NCBI GenBank assembly: GCA_021730165.1 | Contig: CP072535.1 | Span: forward strand, 761,798 to 825,797 | Length of the DNA stretch: 64,000 nucleotides | Reading direction: 5' to 3' | Source: Candidatus Vesicomyidisocius sp. Pext_18_S21 | Lineage (GTDB): Bacteria; Pseudomonadota; Gammaproteobacteria; PS1; Pseudothioglobaceae | Shown here: piece by piece, positions 1 through 9,921 of the stretch | How positions within the stretch are numbered: the first letter of the stretch is position 1 | Layout: the number at the start of each line of letters is the position of its first letter | Notes under the pieces: model-generated | The model's input: only the letters and a program-made list of their open reading frames with translations | The model's database searches: none | Told to the model about the DNA's origin: nothing | Position numbers and translations under genes: made by a program

Positions 1-1337
1 TAATAAATACTTTTATTAAACATTACAGTATCTTGTGGAACAACACCAATAACTGATTGCACTGAATGTTGATTCAGTGTCTGGATATTTTGCCCATCAA
101 TTAAGATTTCACCACTATCCACATCATAAAATCGAAATAATAATTTCGCCAATGTCGACTTGCCAGAACCAGATTTACCTACAATCGCTACTTTTTGTCC
201 AGGCTCAATGACAAAACTAACTTCTTTTAATACTTTATTATTACCTTTGTAAGTAAAAGAAACACGCTTAAACTCAATCCTTCCTTGACCAATTTTTATT
301 TTTGGGGCATCCTTAGAACTATTCACTTTTGATTGACGATCAAGTAAATCAAACATGTTATTCATATCAATAAAATTATGCTTAATCTGCCGATACACAA
401 TTCCTAAAGAACCCAAAGGCATAAATAACTGTAATAACAATACTTGAATCATAATCATATCACCAAGACTCAAACTTTCATCAACAACACCTTGGGATGC
501 AAAAATTAAAATGATAGTTATTCCTACAGCAATAACAGCACTTTGGACGAAGTTAAGTGCCGTCATTGAAGTAAAACTTTTCGTAGCAATATTTTCCCAA
601 CGAGTCATAGTTTCATCGTAACGATGAACTTCAGCATCCTCTTGATTAAAATATTTAACTGTCTCATAGTTAATTAAACTGTCCACTGCATTCATATTAG
701 CCTCAGATTGTATATCATTCATCTGATAACGGTACTTCATCCGCCAGGTTGTAATAGCCAATGTAAAACCTACATAAAAAACTACCGTTAATAATGAAAT
801 ACCAGCAAAGAAAATATCGTAATTAAACCACAAAACACCAATCACTAAACATATCTCAAAAAATGCAGGAATTATGTTAAACACAAAAATAGATAACAAG
901 GTAGATACACTTTGAGTGCCACGGTCAACATCACGGGTAATACCCCCAATACGACGATCCAGATGGAAAGACAAATCTAATGTATGTAAATGCTTAAATA
1001 CACTAATTGCAATCAAACGCATAGTATGATAACGAACACGTACAAAAATCGCATCACGAAGCTCGTTAAATAACGAACTAGCAAGTCTAAGTGCACCGTA
1101 AGCAAAAAGTAGTCCTAACGGTAAAATTAACAAGATGTTAGTCTGATTTAAGACGTCAACGATTTCTTTTAAAACAACTGGCACTGCAACATTAGCAAAT
1201 TTTGCAACAATCAAAAATAACATTGCCAAAATAACACGTATACGCATTTTTAACAAATAAGGAAATAACTTTTTTAAAACCTTAATATCTCTGGTTTTAA
1301 AATCATAAGCCTTAGTTTTCTTATCAGTACTACACAT
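1..1337 (-). CDS. ATM1/HMT1-type ABC exporter, half transporter (3' end cut by window edge)
   Basis: Reading the minus strand from ATG at 1337 gives about 445 codons with no stop, so the C-terminal part lies beyond base 1. The N-terminal half has several hydrophobic segments of an exporter-type membrane domain. It contains the ETVKYFNQE block typical of the ATM1/HMT1 subfamily, which exports glutathione-related sulfur compounds or heavy-metal conjugates. A nucleotide-binding domain follows with Walker A GKSGSGKST (complement of about 147-175) and the Q-loop region VVPQDTVMF near the edge. The signature and Walker B motifs are not in the window. It diverges from ribD across a 458-bp spacer. 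Subfamily from motif; substrate unknown. MsbA-type lipid flippase is the main alternative. Confidence 0.88.
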   Translation of the reverse strand, partial: MCSTDKKTKAYDFKTRDIKVLKKLFPYLLKMRIRVILAMLFLIVAKFANVAVPVVLKEIVDVLNQTNILLILPLGLLFAYGALRLASSLFNELRDAIFVRVRYHTMRLIAISVFKHLHTLDLSFHLDRRIGGITRDVDRGTQSVSTLLSIFVFNIIPAFFEICLVIGVLWFNYDIFFAGISLLTVVFYVGFTLAITTWRMKYRYQMNDIQSEANMNAVDSLINYETVKYFNQEDAEVHRYDETMTRWENIATKSFTSMTALNFVQSAVIAVGITIILIFASQGVVDESLSLGDMIMIQVLLLQLFMPLGSLGIVYRQIKHNFIDMNNMFDLLDRQSKVNSSKDAPKIKIGQGRIEFKRVSFTYKGNNKVLKEVSFVIEPGQKVAIVGKSGSGKSTLAKLLFRFYDVDSGEILIDGQNIQTLNQHSVQSVIGVVPQDTVMFNKSIY

Positions 1338-1795
1338 AGTGTATAAGATTATTATTAGGCAAAGGTAAGCCTTTTTTACAAGTAATTTTTATCATCTCAT
1401 TGGTTCTAAACTAATCTAGATTCTGTAATAATTCTTGTTACCAAGATATATAACTACCTAAATAGGTATAATTACAACCCAATACTCTATTCAATCAGAT
1501 GTAATGTTAGGATTTTTTACCTGATAAATAAGGGTTTATAAATTTCAATCATTCTACCCATTAGGGTAGATATTAATGTAAGTTAAAATTAAACTTACAT
1601 TTCCTATAAAAACTGCTTTAATATCACTTTAAGTCTAATAATCTCCTCAAAATATAACTAAACCTTTATCAAATTATTTATCAATCTTTACGGACTACTT
1701 ATAGGACTTATTTTTTCTGTTCATCCATGTTGTTTTTCCTAGGTAAAATATTATTAATTGTTTATGCTAAATATTTTCACAATTATATCTGAAAT
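1338..1795. other. AT-rich divergent spacer with short hairpins
   Basis: 458 bp between the leftward ABC transporter and the rightward ribD. No coding frame of note on either strand. It holds a small TACCT/AGGTA inverted repeat near 1455-1470 and two stronger, almost adjacent hairpins at 1553-1570 and 1576-1600. Promoters for both flanking genes should lie here, but I could not pick a convincing -35/-10 pair. Confidence 0.6.
1553..1600. repeat. Two adjacent perfect hairpins upstream of ribD
   Basis: First stem: TCTACCC (1553-1559), 4-base loop, GGGTAGA (1564-1570). Second stem: ATGTAAGTT (1576-1584), 7-base loop, AACTTACAT (1592-1600). Neither is followed by a long T run on either strand, so they are poor intrinsic terminators. 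They may be operators, RNA structure in the ribD leader, or chance in AT-rich DNA. Confidence 0.5.
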
Positions 1796-2845
1796 ATGCT
1801 AACAACTTTTTCAAAAAATGAAACTCAAAACATGACAATCGCACTTAAACTTGCCTTACAAGGAAGATACGGTGTAAAGTCTAATCCTATGGTAGGTTGT
1901 GTGATTGTTAAACATTCCAAGATTATTGCCAAAGGATATCACCAAAGTTTTAGCCAAGCACACGGAGAAATTAATGCCTTACAACAAATTAACTATAAAG
2001 CTCATGGTGCTACACTCTACGTCACTCTAGAACCTTGTTCACATCAAGGAAAAACACCATCTTGTGCACAAGCTATTATTAACTCAGGTGTTAAAAAAGT
2101 TATTATCGCTATGCTTGATCCTAATCCACTAGTCAATGGTAAAGGGGTTGTTATGCTTGAATATGCAGATGTCGAGGTTAAAATTGGTCTTTTAAGAAAT
2201 GATGCGTTAATTCTTAATCAAGGATTTATTAAGCGTATGCAAACTAATCAACCTTTTATACGTTGTAAAGTAGCTATGAGTATTGACGGTAAAACCTCAA
2301 TGAGTTCAGGTGAAAGTAAATGGATTACCTCAAAAGTTGCAAGATTAGATGTACAAAAACTACGTGCTAATCACCAAGCAATTATAACTGGATCAGGTAC
2401 AATTATTAAGGACAATCCTTTAATGACAGTACGTCTTGATGGTGTTAATTCAAAACCACTACGTGTTGTAATTGATAGCAAGAATCAAATAACAGATACC
2501 TCACTTAATATATTTAACACTGATGCACCAACACTAATCCTAAACCCGGATAATACCAAGGTACTTGCCTCTGGAAAACTAGATCTTAGTAATGTCTTAA
2601 CCCAACTAAGCAATCAAGGTATTAATAATGTTTTACTTGAAGCGGGTCCTAAACTAATTGGTGCCATGATTAAAATGAATTTAATTGATGAGTTTATTAT
2701 TTATATGGCGCCCATATTAATGGGAAGTGATGCTAATTCAATACTTAATCTAGTTATTAAAGATATGACTTATAAAATCAAACTGGATATTGTTGATGTT
2801 AGGATGCTAGGTGATAACATCAAAATAACTGCTACTTTAAAATGA
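1796..2845 (+). CDS. ribD: Bifunctional riboflavin biosynthesis deaminase/reductase RibD
   Basis: 349 aa, close to the family length. It catalyses two cytosolic steps of riboflavin synthesis: deamination of diaminohydroxyphosphoribosylaminopyrimidine, then NADPH reduction of the ribosyl side chain. The N-terminal zinc deaminase domain shows HGE (about residues 56-58; the usual form is HAE) and PCSHQGKTPSC (about 80-90), giving the zinc His/Cys ligands and catalytic Glu. The C-terminal reductase domain has the conserved stretch VAMSIDGKTSM and a G-P-K-L-I-G segment near the end. The stop overlaps the coaBC start by ATGA, so the two are translationally coupled. The shine-dalgarno is weak; the ATG at 1796 is the first in frame. 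Confidence 0.95.
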   Translation: MLTTFSKNETQNMTIALKLALQGRYGVKSNPMVGCVIVKHSKIIAKGYHQSFSQAHGEINALQQINYKAHGATLYVTLEPCSHQGKTPSCAQAIINSGVKKVIIAMLDPNPLVNGKGVVMLEYADVEVKIGLLRNDALILNQGFIKRMQTNQPFIRCKVAMSIDGKTSMSSGESKWITSKVARLDVQKLRANHQAIITGSGTIIKDNPLMTVRLDGVNSKPLRVVIDSKNQITDTSLNIFNTDAPTLILNPDNTKVLASGKLDLSNVLTQLSNQGINNVLLEAGPKLIGAMIKMNLIDEFIIYMAPILMGSDANSILNLVIKDMTYKIKLDIVDVRMLGDNIKITATLK

Positions 2846-4035
2846 ACAACCTAACTAATAAACATATAATAATTGGTGTTAGTGGCTCTATTTCAGCTTA
2901 TAAAGCACCTGATATTGTGCGTCGGTTACAAGATTTTAATGCTAAGGTAAAAGTGATTCTTACCAAGGGAGGCGCCAAATTTATTACTAAATGGTCATTA
3001 CAATCAATCTCAAAAAATAAAGTCTATCATAATTTATGGGACGAAGATGCTGAATCTGGCATGAGGCATATTGAACTTGCTAGATGGGCAGATGCTATTT
3101 TAATCGCTCCTGCTAGCGCAAATACTATTACCAATATCGCTATAGGTAAAGCTAATGATTTATTAAGTAGTGTTATATTAGCAAGTGACGCATTATTGCT
3201 CATCGCACCTGCTATGAACCTAAAGATGTATCAATCTCAAGCTCTTCAAAACAACTTATCAATACTTATTAATCGGCATGCAATCATTATTAAACCAGGA
3301 TCTGGTGAGCAAGTTTGTGGCGATATTGGTATGGGAAAACTTGCAGAACCATCAAATATTGCAAAACAAGTGGTTCAGCAATTCATTAGTACGAAACTAA
3401 CTGGCAAAAAAGTACTAATTACTTTAGGTTCTACTATTGAAGCTATTGATCCAATTAGATTTATTTCTAACCACAGTAGTGGAAAAATGGGTATGGAATT
3501 AGTCAATATTTGTATCGAATCAGGAGCATCAGTAACCTGTATTTATGGCAACATCACCACCACTTTAAATGCAAAATCTAACAACATATCAATTGTTAAC
3601 GCACAACAGATGTATGACAAAGTCATGGATAATATTACTAATCAAGATATTTTTATTGCTTGTGCAGCTGTAAGTGATTTTTCTGCTAAAAATACAAAAA
3701 ATCAAAAAATCAAAAACGATAGGAGAAATATAACACTTGAGCTCATTCCAAACAAAGACATATTAGCAGATGTATGCAAATTAAAAGAAAAACCTATCTG
3801 TATAGGATTTGCTGCAGAAACACAAAATATACTAAAAAATGCTAAAAATAAGCTAAAAAATAAAGGTTGTGATGTCATTATCCTAAATGATGTTTCAAAT
3901 ACTAATTTTGGCTTCAATACGGATGAAAACGAAGTAACTTTTTTAAGTAAAAATTTAAACAAAAAAATTGCTAAAAATAGCAAAAAAAAAGTAGCAAAAA
4001 GAATACTTGAAATATTTATTAAAGAATACTTATAA
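2842..4035 (+). CDS. coaBC: Phosphopantothenoylcysteine decarboxylase / phosphopantothenate-cysteine ligase
   Basis: 397 aa bifunctional flavoprotein for two consecutive steps of coenzyme A synthesis in the cytosol. The N-terminal CoaC half shows the flavin-binding GVSGSISAYK, the PASANT motif and the PAMN substrate motif. The C-terminal CoaB half shows a nucleotide-binding ITLGSTIEAIDPIRFISN segment, SSGKMG and the IPNKDIL region. The tail after about residue 345 is unusually lysine- and asparagine-rich, as expected from AT drift. ATG overlaps the ribD stop (ATGA). In many gammaproteobacteria dut follows; no dut frame is visible here. Confidence 0.95.
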   Translation: MNNLTNKHIIIGVSGSISAYKAPDIVRRLQDFNAKVKVILTKGGAKFITKWSLQSISKNKVYHNLWDEDAESGMRHIELARWADAILIAPASANTITNIAIGKANDLLSSVILASDALLLIAPAMNLKMYQSQALQNNLSILINRHAIIIKPGSGEQVCGDIGMGKLAEPSNIAKQVVQQFISTKLTGKKVLITLGSTIEAIDPIRFISNHSSGKMGMELVNICIESGASVTCIYGNITTTLNAKSNNISIVNAQQMYDKVMDNITNQDIFIACAAVSDFSAKNTKNQKIKNDRRNITLELIPNKDILADVCKLKEKPICIGFAAETQNILKNAKNKLKNKGCDVIILNDVSNTNFGFNTDENEVTFLSKNLNKKIAKNSKKKVAKRILEIFIKEYL

Positions 4036-4854
4036 ATAGTAAAAAGAATACTATTAAATTATCACTTAATAGACTTACTCACAATGCTATGGATAAACGT
4101 GTTAATATCTCATTAAAAAGTAATTAAAATACTTACATATTACATCTTTTTATAGTTTTAAATAAAAATTAATAACTTATATAAACTTATATAAAACCAT
4201 TGCCTAAAAAAATATCTATTATATTATTTAAAAACACTTTATATGAAAACTTAACCAGTTTAACGTGTTAAATTAAGACTTTATTAATATATTTAACAAC
4301 AAAAAGTTAATAATACCTTCGATTAATGTCAACTATTTATGTTAGTCTATCATTTAAATTTATCAGAGTATTTTTTCATTTAACAAAATCTTAACAACTC
4401 AACTCTAGATTGAGTCCAATCTTTACTATTTTCATCATTTTTAGATAATATAAAATAAATTACAATTCTATAATATACTTAAACAGTTAATATCTAATAA
4501 GTATAATTAGGATTTTTTTAAATCCATCAATATCACTAGCATCTTAGTGTTATCTTTAACCTGTATATATACAAAATTTATATTTTATTCTATATTTTTA
4601 TATTGTTTATGTTACGACACTAGTCAACATATAAATAGGTGCTAGATTATTCAGCTAATCTAATATTCAACTACTGATTAACTCTACCGTAATACCTTAA
4701 CTCTCTTTAATATCCAAATATTTATAATATATTCTTGAATATCCCCTTAATCAATACAGTTGTAAAGTATTATTATAAGTAGTACAATTAATTTTTAAAA
4801 ATGATTTAACCTATAGAAAAAATATGTACTCTAACTTACCAATATTAACAATAA
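4036..4854. other. 819-bp AT-rich spacer with no recognisable gene
   Basis: Lies between the convergent ends of coaBC (+) and dnaE (-). Composition is extremely A+T-rich with stops in every frame. I looked for dut, the usual neighbour of coaBC, and saw none. A 6-bp inverted repeat (4035-4040 with 4050-4055) sits directly after the coaBC stop and could be a weak terminator. Probably a fully eroded gene region. Confidence 0.55.
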
Positions 4855-7800
4855 CTAATGATAATAAACCTTGCTTACCTCATCTTGAGCTAAAACATTA
4901 ACAGCATCAATTAACTGCTTATTAGGTGCCACTAAGTAAACTTTATTTAACAGCATGCTACCTCTTAAATTATCAACAATATAAGAGATTTTAACTGGGC
5001 AATTACCCTTATGTTCAGTTAGAATCTTAATAAGTTTATCAAAAATAGACTGATGTTTAGTGTTTAACAATACTTCAAAACCCTTGGCATAACTTATTTT
5101 TACTTGCTCAATATTTTCAATTTTATTAACCACTAGTTGCCATTGATCTCTGAAATCTTTATTAATCTTACCAGAAATAACCACCACTTCATCAGTTATA
5201 AGTTGATTACTAACTAAAGTTAGAGTTTTCGTGAATACCACAGCATTTAATGACGTAGAACCATCTTCAATTGTAATTGAAGCAATTTGCTCTCCATTCT
5301 TAAGAGAGCGATAACGTAGATCTGAAATTAGCGCTAATACACGTACATCTCTATTCCTTCTAAAGACAATCTTAGAAGGTAATACTACATTAATGTTCTT
5401 TAAATCAGCCACTGTATACTCATTAGTAGGGTGATTATCAAAATAATAGCCCAGCACGCTTTTTTCTAATTGTAATCTTTTTTTAAACGAAAAAATTGGC
5501 GCTAAAAGATAACGCATTTCATATTCACTATGAGGGAATAATCCATTCTGACCACTAAAATAGTCACTTTGTTTTTGTTCCGCTTGTCTAATAGCTATAG
5601 GATAAGTTTTAATTAAACTCTCCCTATTCACTCCTAATATATCAAAAGCACCACTATAAATTAACGCTTCAATAGCACGCTTATTCAAATAACGCTTTTT
5701 AATTCTAGAACAAAATTCGAATAGATCCTTGTAGATACCATTAGCACTACGTTCAAATACAACCGCATCAATCAAGGCCATACCAACACCTTTAATTGCA
5801 CCAAGACCATACAAAACTGTCTTTTCATCAAGAATACTAAATTCGTAATTAGACTCGCACACATTTGGACCATTAATAATCAACCCCATTTGACGGGTCT
5901 CGCTTATAGTAAATGAGATCCTATCCGTATCATCCATCATGCCAGATAAAACTGCAGCCATAAAAGGAGCTGGATAATGAGACTTAAGCCAAGCAGTATG
6001 ATAAGAGATATATGCATATGCCACCGAATGAGACTTGTTAAAACCATAGCCTGAAAACTTATCAATCAAATCAAAGATTTCATTGGCTTTTTTTTCATTA
6101 ATACCTCTTTCAGCAGCACCTTTAACAAACACACTACGTTGACGATTCATTTCGCTGGGTTTTTTCTTACCCATCGCGCGCCTAAGCAAATCTGCACCAC
6201 CTAAAGAATATCCTGCCATCACTTGTGCAGATTTCATTACTTGTTCTTGATATAAAAATACACCATTAGTTGGTTTAAGAATTTGTTCTAACATAGGGTG
6301 CGGATACTTAACCTGCGCACCATGTTTTACATTAATATAATCATCTACCATACCTGCATCTAATGGACCTGGACGATATAATGCTAGCATTGCAACAATA
6401 TCTTCAAAATTATCTGCTTGAAGTTTCTTTAAATAACTACGCATTCCTTTAGATTCTAATTGAAAAACACCAGTTGTATCACAACTTTGAAGTAGTTTAT
6501 AAACTTTTTTATCATCTAATGGTAAAGTATCTAAGTTAATCGGTTCATCTGATAAACCCTTAGCGCTAATTAGTTTAATAGCCTTGTGAATAACCGTTAA
6601 ATTAGATAATCCTAAAAAATCAAACTTAACCAAACCAACTGCCTCAACATCATCTTTATCAAATTGAGAAACTATTCTATCATTCTCACCATAGCCTTTA
6701 TACACTGGACAAAAATCACTAATTTTACTAGGTGCAATCACCACTCCACCTGCGTGCGTACCAACGTTTCGTACTAAACCCTCTAATTGCTTAGAAAGAT
6801 CAATTAATGCCGTTACGCTTTCTTCTGAATCATAACGAGCTCGTAATTCTTTAGAACCACCTTTCTTAGGCTCGCTTAAAGCTTTTTCAAGCGTCACCAT
6901 TAAATCGTTAGGAATCATCTTTGATATTTTGTCACTAAACCCATAAGAATGTCCCAAAACACGTCCTACATCACGTACCACACCTTTAGCCGCCATCGTG
7001 CCATAGGTAATAATTTGTGAAACCTTCTCATGACCATACCTTTTAGCTACATAACCAATCACTTCATCCCGACGGTCAGTACAAAAATCAATATCAAAAT
7101 CTGGCATTGAAACTCGTTCTGGATTTAAAAAACGTTCAAATAACAATTCATGCTTAATTGGGTCAACATTAGTAATACCTAAAACATAAGCCACTAAAGA
7201 GCCAGCACCTGAACCACGACCTGGACCTACTGGTATGTCATTTTCTTTTGACCATCTAATAAAATCGGCAACAATCAAAAAATAACCTGAAAATCCCATT
7301 TGGATAATAATATCAAGTTCAAATTTTAAACGCTGTTGATAAATATTAACATCTACCTTTAAGTTTTTCAGACGTTGAACCAAGCCACCTTCTGACTCTT
7401 CACTAAAAAATTGTTCTATAGTTAAGTGTTCTGGAATAGGGAAATCTGGCAAATAATTCTTTTTAAATAACTCAAAATGTACATTACAACGCTTAGCAAG
7501 CTCTAATGTATTTTCTAAAATTTCTGGTAAATCAGAAAATAGCTTATTCATTTGTTCAGGTGATTTTAAAAATTGCTGATTAGAAAAATGTCGCTTACGC
7601 TGCGTGTCATCCAATAGACTACCCTGAGAAATACAAATCCTAGCCTCATGTGCATCAAAATCACTTTCATTTAAAAATTGTACATCATTAGTTGCTACAA
7701 CAGCAATATCAAGTTCAAGTGCTAATTTAATACAAAGATGTAAATGCTTTTCATCAAACTCCCTTGAAGTTCTTTGAACGCCTAAATAATAACGATCAAA

Positions 7801-8280
7801 AAAAATAGCCTGCCAAAACTTAGATTTATACTTAGCCTTAACTATTTTATTTGATATTAAATATTTAGCTACATCACTATAAATAGGAGTTGCAATCATG
7901 ATTAAGCCTTGATTATAATCAATTAACTCTTGCTGTGTTATACTGACACGTTCACATGAACGTCCTTGGGTATAAGACAAAGAAATCAATTCAGAAAGAT
8001 TAAGATAGCCTTGATGATCTTGACATAATAACAAACCTGAATAAAACTCATCTTCCTTATCTTTAATATTAATTCTAGCACCGAATATTGGCTTAATATT
8101 AGCAGCAATAGCTTTTTGGTAAAATTTAACTGCTGCAAAAAGATTAGATTCATCCGTTAATGCAATTGAATCCATGCCAATTTCTTGTACTTTTTCAATA
8201 AATTTTGAAATACGTACTACAGAGTTTTCAATTGAGAACTCACTTTGACAATGTAAATGTACAAAACCAGGGTTAACCAT
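4855..8280 (-). CDS. dnaE: DNA polymerase III alpha subunit
   Basis: 1141 aa (E. coli DnaE 1160), the replicative polymerase catalytic subunit. An N-terminal PHP domain opens with HLHCQSEFSIENS. The palm carries PDFDIDF with catalytic Asp at about residues 396 and 398, and a third Asp in VKFDFLGL at about 554, matching the E. coli positions. VGPGRGSGAGSLV, the GTHAGGVVIAP block, the LYRPGPL region and GYGFNKSHSVAYA follow. A C-terminal OB-fold and tau-binding region end the protein. No strong ribosome-binding site precedes ATG 8280. It lies 131 bp downstream of the sox genes on the same strand and may be read partly from them. Confidence 0.97.
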   Translation of the reverse strand: MVNPGFVHLHCQSEFSIENSVVRISKFIEKVQEIGMDSIALTDESNLFAAVKFYQKAIAANIKPIFGARINIKDKEDEFYSGLLLCQDHQGYLNLSELISLSYTQGRSCERVSITQQELIDYNQGLIMIATPIYSDVAKYLISNKIVKAKYKSKFWQAIFFDRYYLGVQRTSREFDEKHLHLCIKLALELDIAVVATNDVQFLNESDFDAHEARICISQGSLLDDTQRKRHFSNQQFLKSPEQMNKLFSDLPEILENTLELAKRCNVHFELFKKNYLPDFPIPEHLTIEQFFSEESEGGLVQRLKNLKVDVNIYQQRLKFELDIIIQMGFSGYFLIVADFIRWSKENDIPVGPGRGSGAGSLVAYVLGITNVDPIKHELLFERFLNPERVSMPDFDIDFCTDRRDEVIGYVAKRYGHEKVSQIITYGTMAAKGVVRDVGRVLGHSYGFSDKISKMIPNDLMVTLEKALSEPKKGGSKELRARYDSEESVTALIDLSKQLEGLVRNVGTHAGGVVIAPSKISDFCPVYKGYGENDRIVSQFDKDDVEAVGLVKFDFLGLSNLTVIHKAIKLISAKGLSDEPINLDTLPLDDKKVYKLLQSCDTTGVFQLESKGMRSYLKKLQADNFEDIVAMLALYRPGPLDAGMVDDYINVKHGAQVKYPHPMLEQILKPTNGVFLYQEQVMKSAQVMAGYSLGGADLLRRAMGKKKPSEMNRQRSVFVKGAAERGINEKKANEIFDLIDKFSGYGFNKSHSVAYAYISYHTAWLKSHYPAPFMAAVLSGMMDDTDRISFTISETRQMGLIINGPNVCESNYEFSILDEKTVLYGLGAIKGVGMALIDAVVFERSANGIYKDLFEFCSRIKKRYLNKRAIEALIYSGAFDILGVNRESLIKTYPIAIRQAEQKQSDYFSGQNGLFPHSEYEMRYLLAPIFSFKKRLQLEKSVLGYYFDNHPTNEYTVADLKNINVVLPSKIVFRRNRDVRVLALISDLRYRSLKNGEQIASITIEDGSTSLNAVVFTKTLTLVSNQLITDEVVVISGKINKDFRDQWQLVVNKIENIEQVKISYAKGFEVLLNTKHQSIFDKLIKILTEHKGNCPVKISYIVDNLRGSMLLNKVYLVAPNKQLIDAVNVLAQDEVSKVYYH

Positions 8281-8411
8281 TAAAAATAATTAAAATAAAT
8301 ATGATGAATACTTACCTATTTTACAAGTATAAATAAACTACTCTAAAATACTTAATTTTATTTTAAAACTATAAAAAATAGAAGCATTCTTTATAAACTC
8401 ACTAGATTTTC

Positions 8412-8729
8412 TTAGAACCTAGGACCTGCTGTTTTTGCTAAAATAGTTTGTAATGTTGCATTAACTGTTTGCTGATGAGCTTTATTTGCCAAGATAATTG
8501 CCGCAACATTTTTACCTGATTTATACAGTTTTTTAGCTTCTTTAATCATTTTTCCAGTATCGCGCCATGCCATATCTACAGCAAGATTCTCTTTATAGCC
8601 AATTTCAGCTGCTACAATAGCATACTTAAATGAATTAGAGTTATTATTCCAGTTATACAAACTACCCATGTAGCCCGCCAGAGCTGTTAAAGTAAACAAT
8701 ACCAAAGCTATTAATAATACTCTTTTCAT
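8412..8729 (-). CDS. soxK: SoxXA-binding protein SoxK
   Basis: 105 aa from ATG 8729, which is preceded by AGGAGAG; a longer frame opens at 8780 but would start inside soxA and is rejected. Residues 1-20 form a hydrophobic signal sequence or anchor. The mature part has the AWRDTGKMIKEAKKLYKSG motif typical of the small SoxK family that binds and stabilises SoxXA in gammaproteobacterial sulfur oxidisers. It is helical and has no cysteine or heme motif. It is the last gene of soxXYZAK, 13 bp after soxA. Family recognised from the motif and position. Confidence 0.82.
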   Translation of the reverse strand: MKRVLLIALVLFTLTALAGYMGSLYNWNNNSNSFKYAIVAAEIGYKENLAVDMAWRDTGKMIKEAKKLYKSGKNVAAIILANKAHQQTVNATLQTILAKTAGPRF

Positions 8730-8742
8730 TAGTATCTCTCTC

Positions 8743-9558
8743 CTATTTTCTATATCTATCGGCAGTAATTTTGAGACCATTACTCATTGCCTGGTGGAAG
8801 AATTCCATATTACGAAGTGCTTCTGTTTGAGCTTTTAATGGATCAGCACGCATATTCTTTAAACAACTAGAGTAACGACGGTGTAATGTCCCCATGCCAG
8901 TCCATTTTACACGATACATAGGTATGTGAGTAGTATGGCCTAGTGCAGGAGATAAAATATCAGCACGAGCTTTTCTACCTGCGTTATACACATGACAATC
9001 TGCACAAGACATATTAAACTGACCACGCTTGGCATAAAAGAAAATCTTACCTTTCTCATAAGCTGCTTTAGCACCAAAAGACTCAACTTTTACATTAATT
9101 TTTTGACCAGCCGCTTGATCTGAAATCCAAGCACTAATACGAGCAATTCTACCTTTATTGTAACTTAAATTATTACCAGTTTGGATCTGATAACAATTTT
9201 TAATTGCAGTTTCAAGTGTTACTACTTGCTGAGTTACTTCATTAAAATATGGATGTTGAATACGAGCTGCTACTGGGTCTTTCAGTGCAATACATTTATT
9301 AAGACCAAACTTAAAATACTCCTTACCTCCATCCTCCACTGCCTCCTCATAAGGAGGAATACCATCTAAAATTTCTTCAAATTGTTCCCTTGAATCTTGA
9401 TCAATCATATATACACCATCGGTATAGTCTGCAAGTTCAACACTCGGAAAAATTGTTTTAAAGTGGTTAATAAAGGCCTTCTGGTCAAATTTAACATCAG
9501 CTAATGTCACCCTAACCAAAAAACTTAAACAAACCATTGTGGTTATTATTTTTTTCAT
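8743..9558 (-). CDS. soxA: Sulfur-oxidation c-type cytochrome SoxA
   Basis: About 271 aa from ATG 9558; an in-frame GTG at 9567 is an alternative and neither has a clear ribosome-binding site. SoxXA is the periplasmic heme enzyme that oxidatively couples thiosulfate to the SoxYZ carrier. The protein has an N-terminal signal peptide, one CADCH heme site about two thirds along (about residues 185-189) and a later lone Cys in YSSCLKNM, the position of the active-site persulfide/heme-ligand Cys. Only one CxxCH is present, so this is the mono-heme SoxA type; two other cysteines in the N-terminal half replace the first heme site. Follows soxZ. Confidence 0.93.
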   Translation of the reverse strand: MKKIITTMVCLSFLVRVTLADVKFDQKAFINHFKTIFPSVELADYTDGVYMIDQDSREQFEEILDGIPPYEEAVEDGGKEYFKFGLNKCIALKDPVAARIQHPYFNEVTQQVVTLETAIKNCYQIQTGNNLSYNKGRIARISAWISDQAAGQKINVKVESFGAKAAYEKGKIFFYAKRGQFNMSCADCHVYNAGRKARADILSPALGHTTHIPMYRVKWTGMGTLHRRYSSCLKNMRADPLKAQTEALRNMEFFHQAMSNGLKITADRYRK

Positions 9559-9585
9559 TAATTTCACGTCAGTAATTATAAAAAA

Positions 9586-9888
9586 TTATTTAGACTTCAC
9601 AGTCGCAGAACCTGTCTCACCTTTATTACTTTTATACTTAAGTTCAATTATATCGCCTTTCTTACCAGTAACCTTAAACTTAAAATATGGATTTCTAGAA
9701 ATTGAACTACCGATATCCGCATCTACAACTTTATTACCATTATGTAATATAACCATATTTTCAATATAATTCACTGGGACTATCTTACCTTTTTTCTTAC
9801 GTAAACCTGTTTCCATAGGGTGTTTAATTAAACATTTAACACTAATCACACCTTTTCTTACCTTAGATTTTAATTTAATACTTGCCAT
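9586..9888 (-). CDS. soxZ: Sulfur-carrier complex subunit SoxZ
   Basis: 100 aa, normal length. It pairs with SoxY to form the periplasmic carrier to which thiosulfate-derived sulfur is covalently bound. The sequence shows the family core IKHPMETG followed by a lysine-rich turn, with the expected beta-sandwich pattern. There is no signal peptide, as usual: SoxZ is exported together with the Tat-targeted SoxY. GGAG precedes ATG 9888. It lies between soxY and soxA. Confidence 0.95.
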   Translation of the reverse strand: MASIKLKSKVRKGVISVKCLIKHPMETGLRKKKGKIVPVNYIENMVILHNGNKVVDADIGSSISRNPYFKFKVTGKKGDIIELKYKSNKGETGSATVKSK

Positions 9889-9921
9889 TTATATATACTC
9901 CATTTTAATATAATTAGTTAA

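Noticed and set aside
4036..4854. A dut gene or pseudogene after coaBC
   Set aside because: No dUTPase motif or sustained frame could be found on either strand.
9539..9769. Plus-strand frame antisense to soxZ/soxA start
   Set aside because: Shadow of well-supported sox genes.
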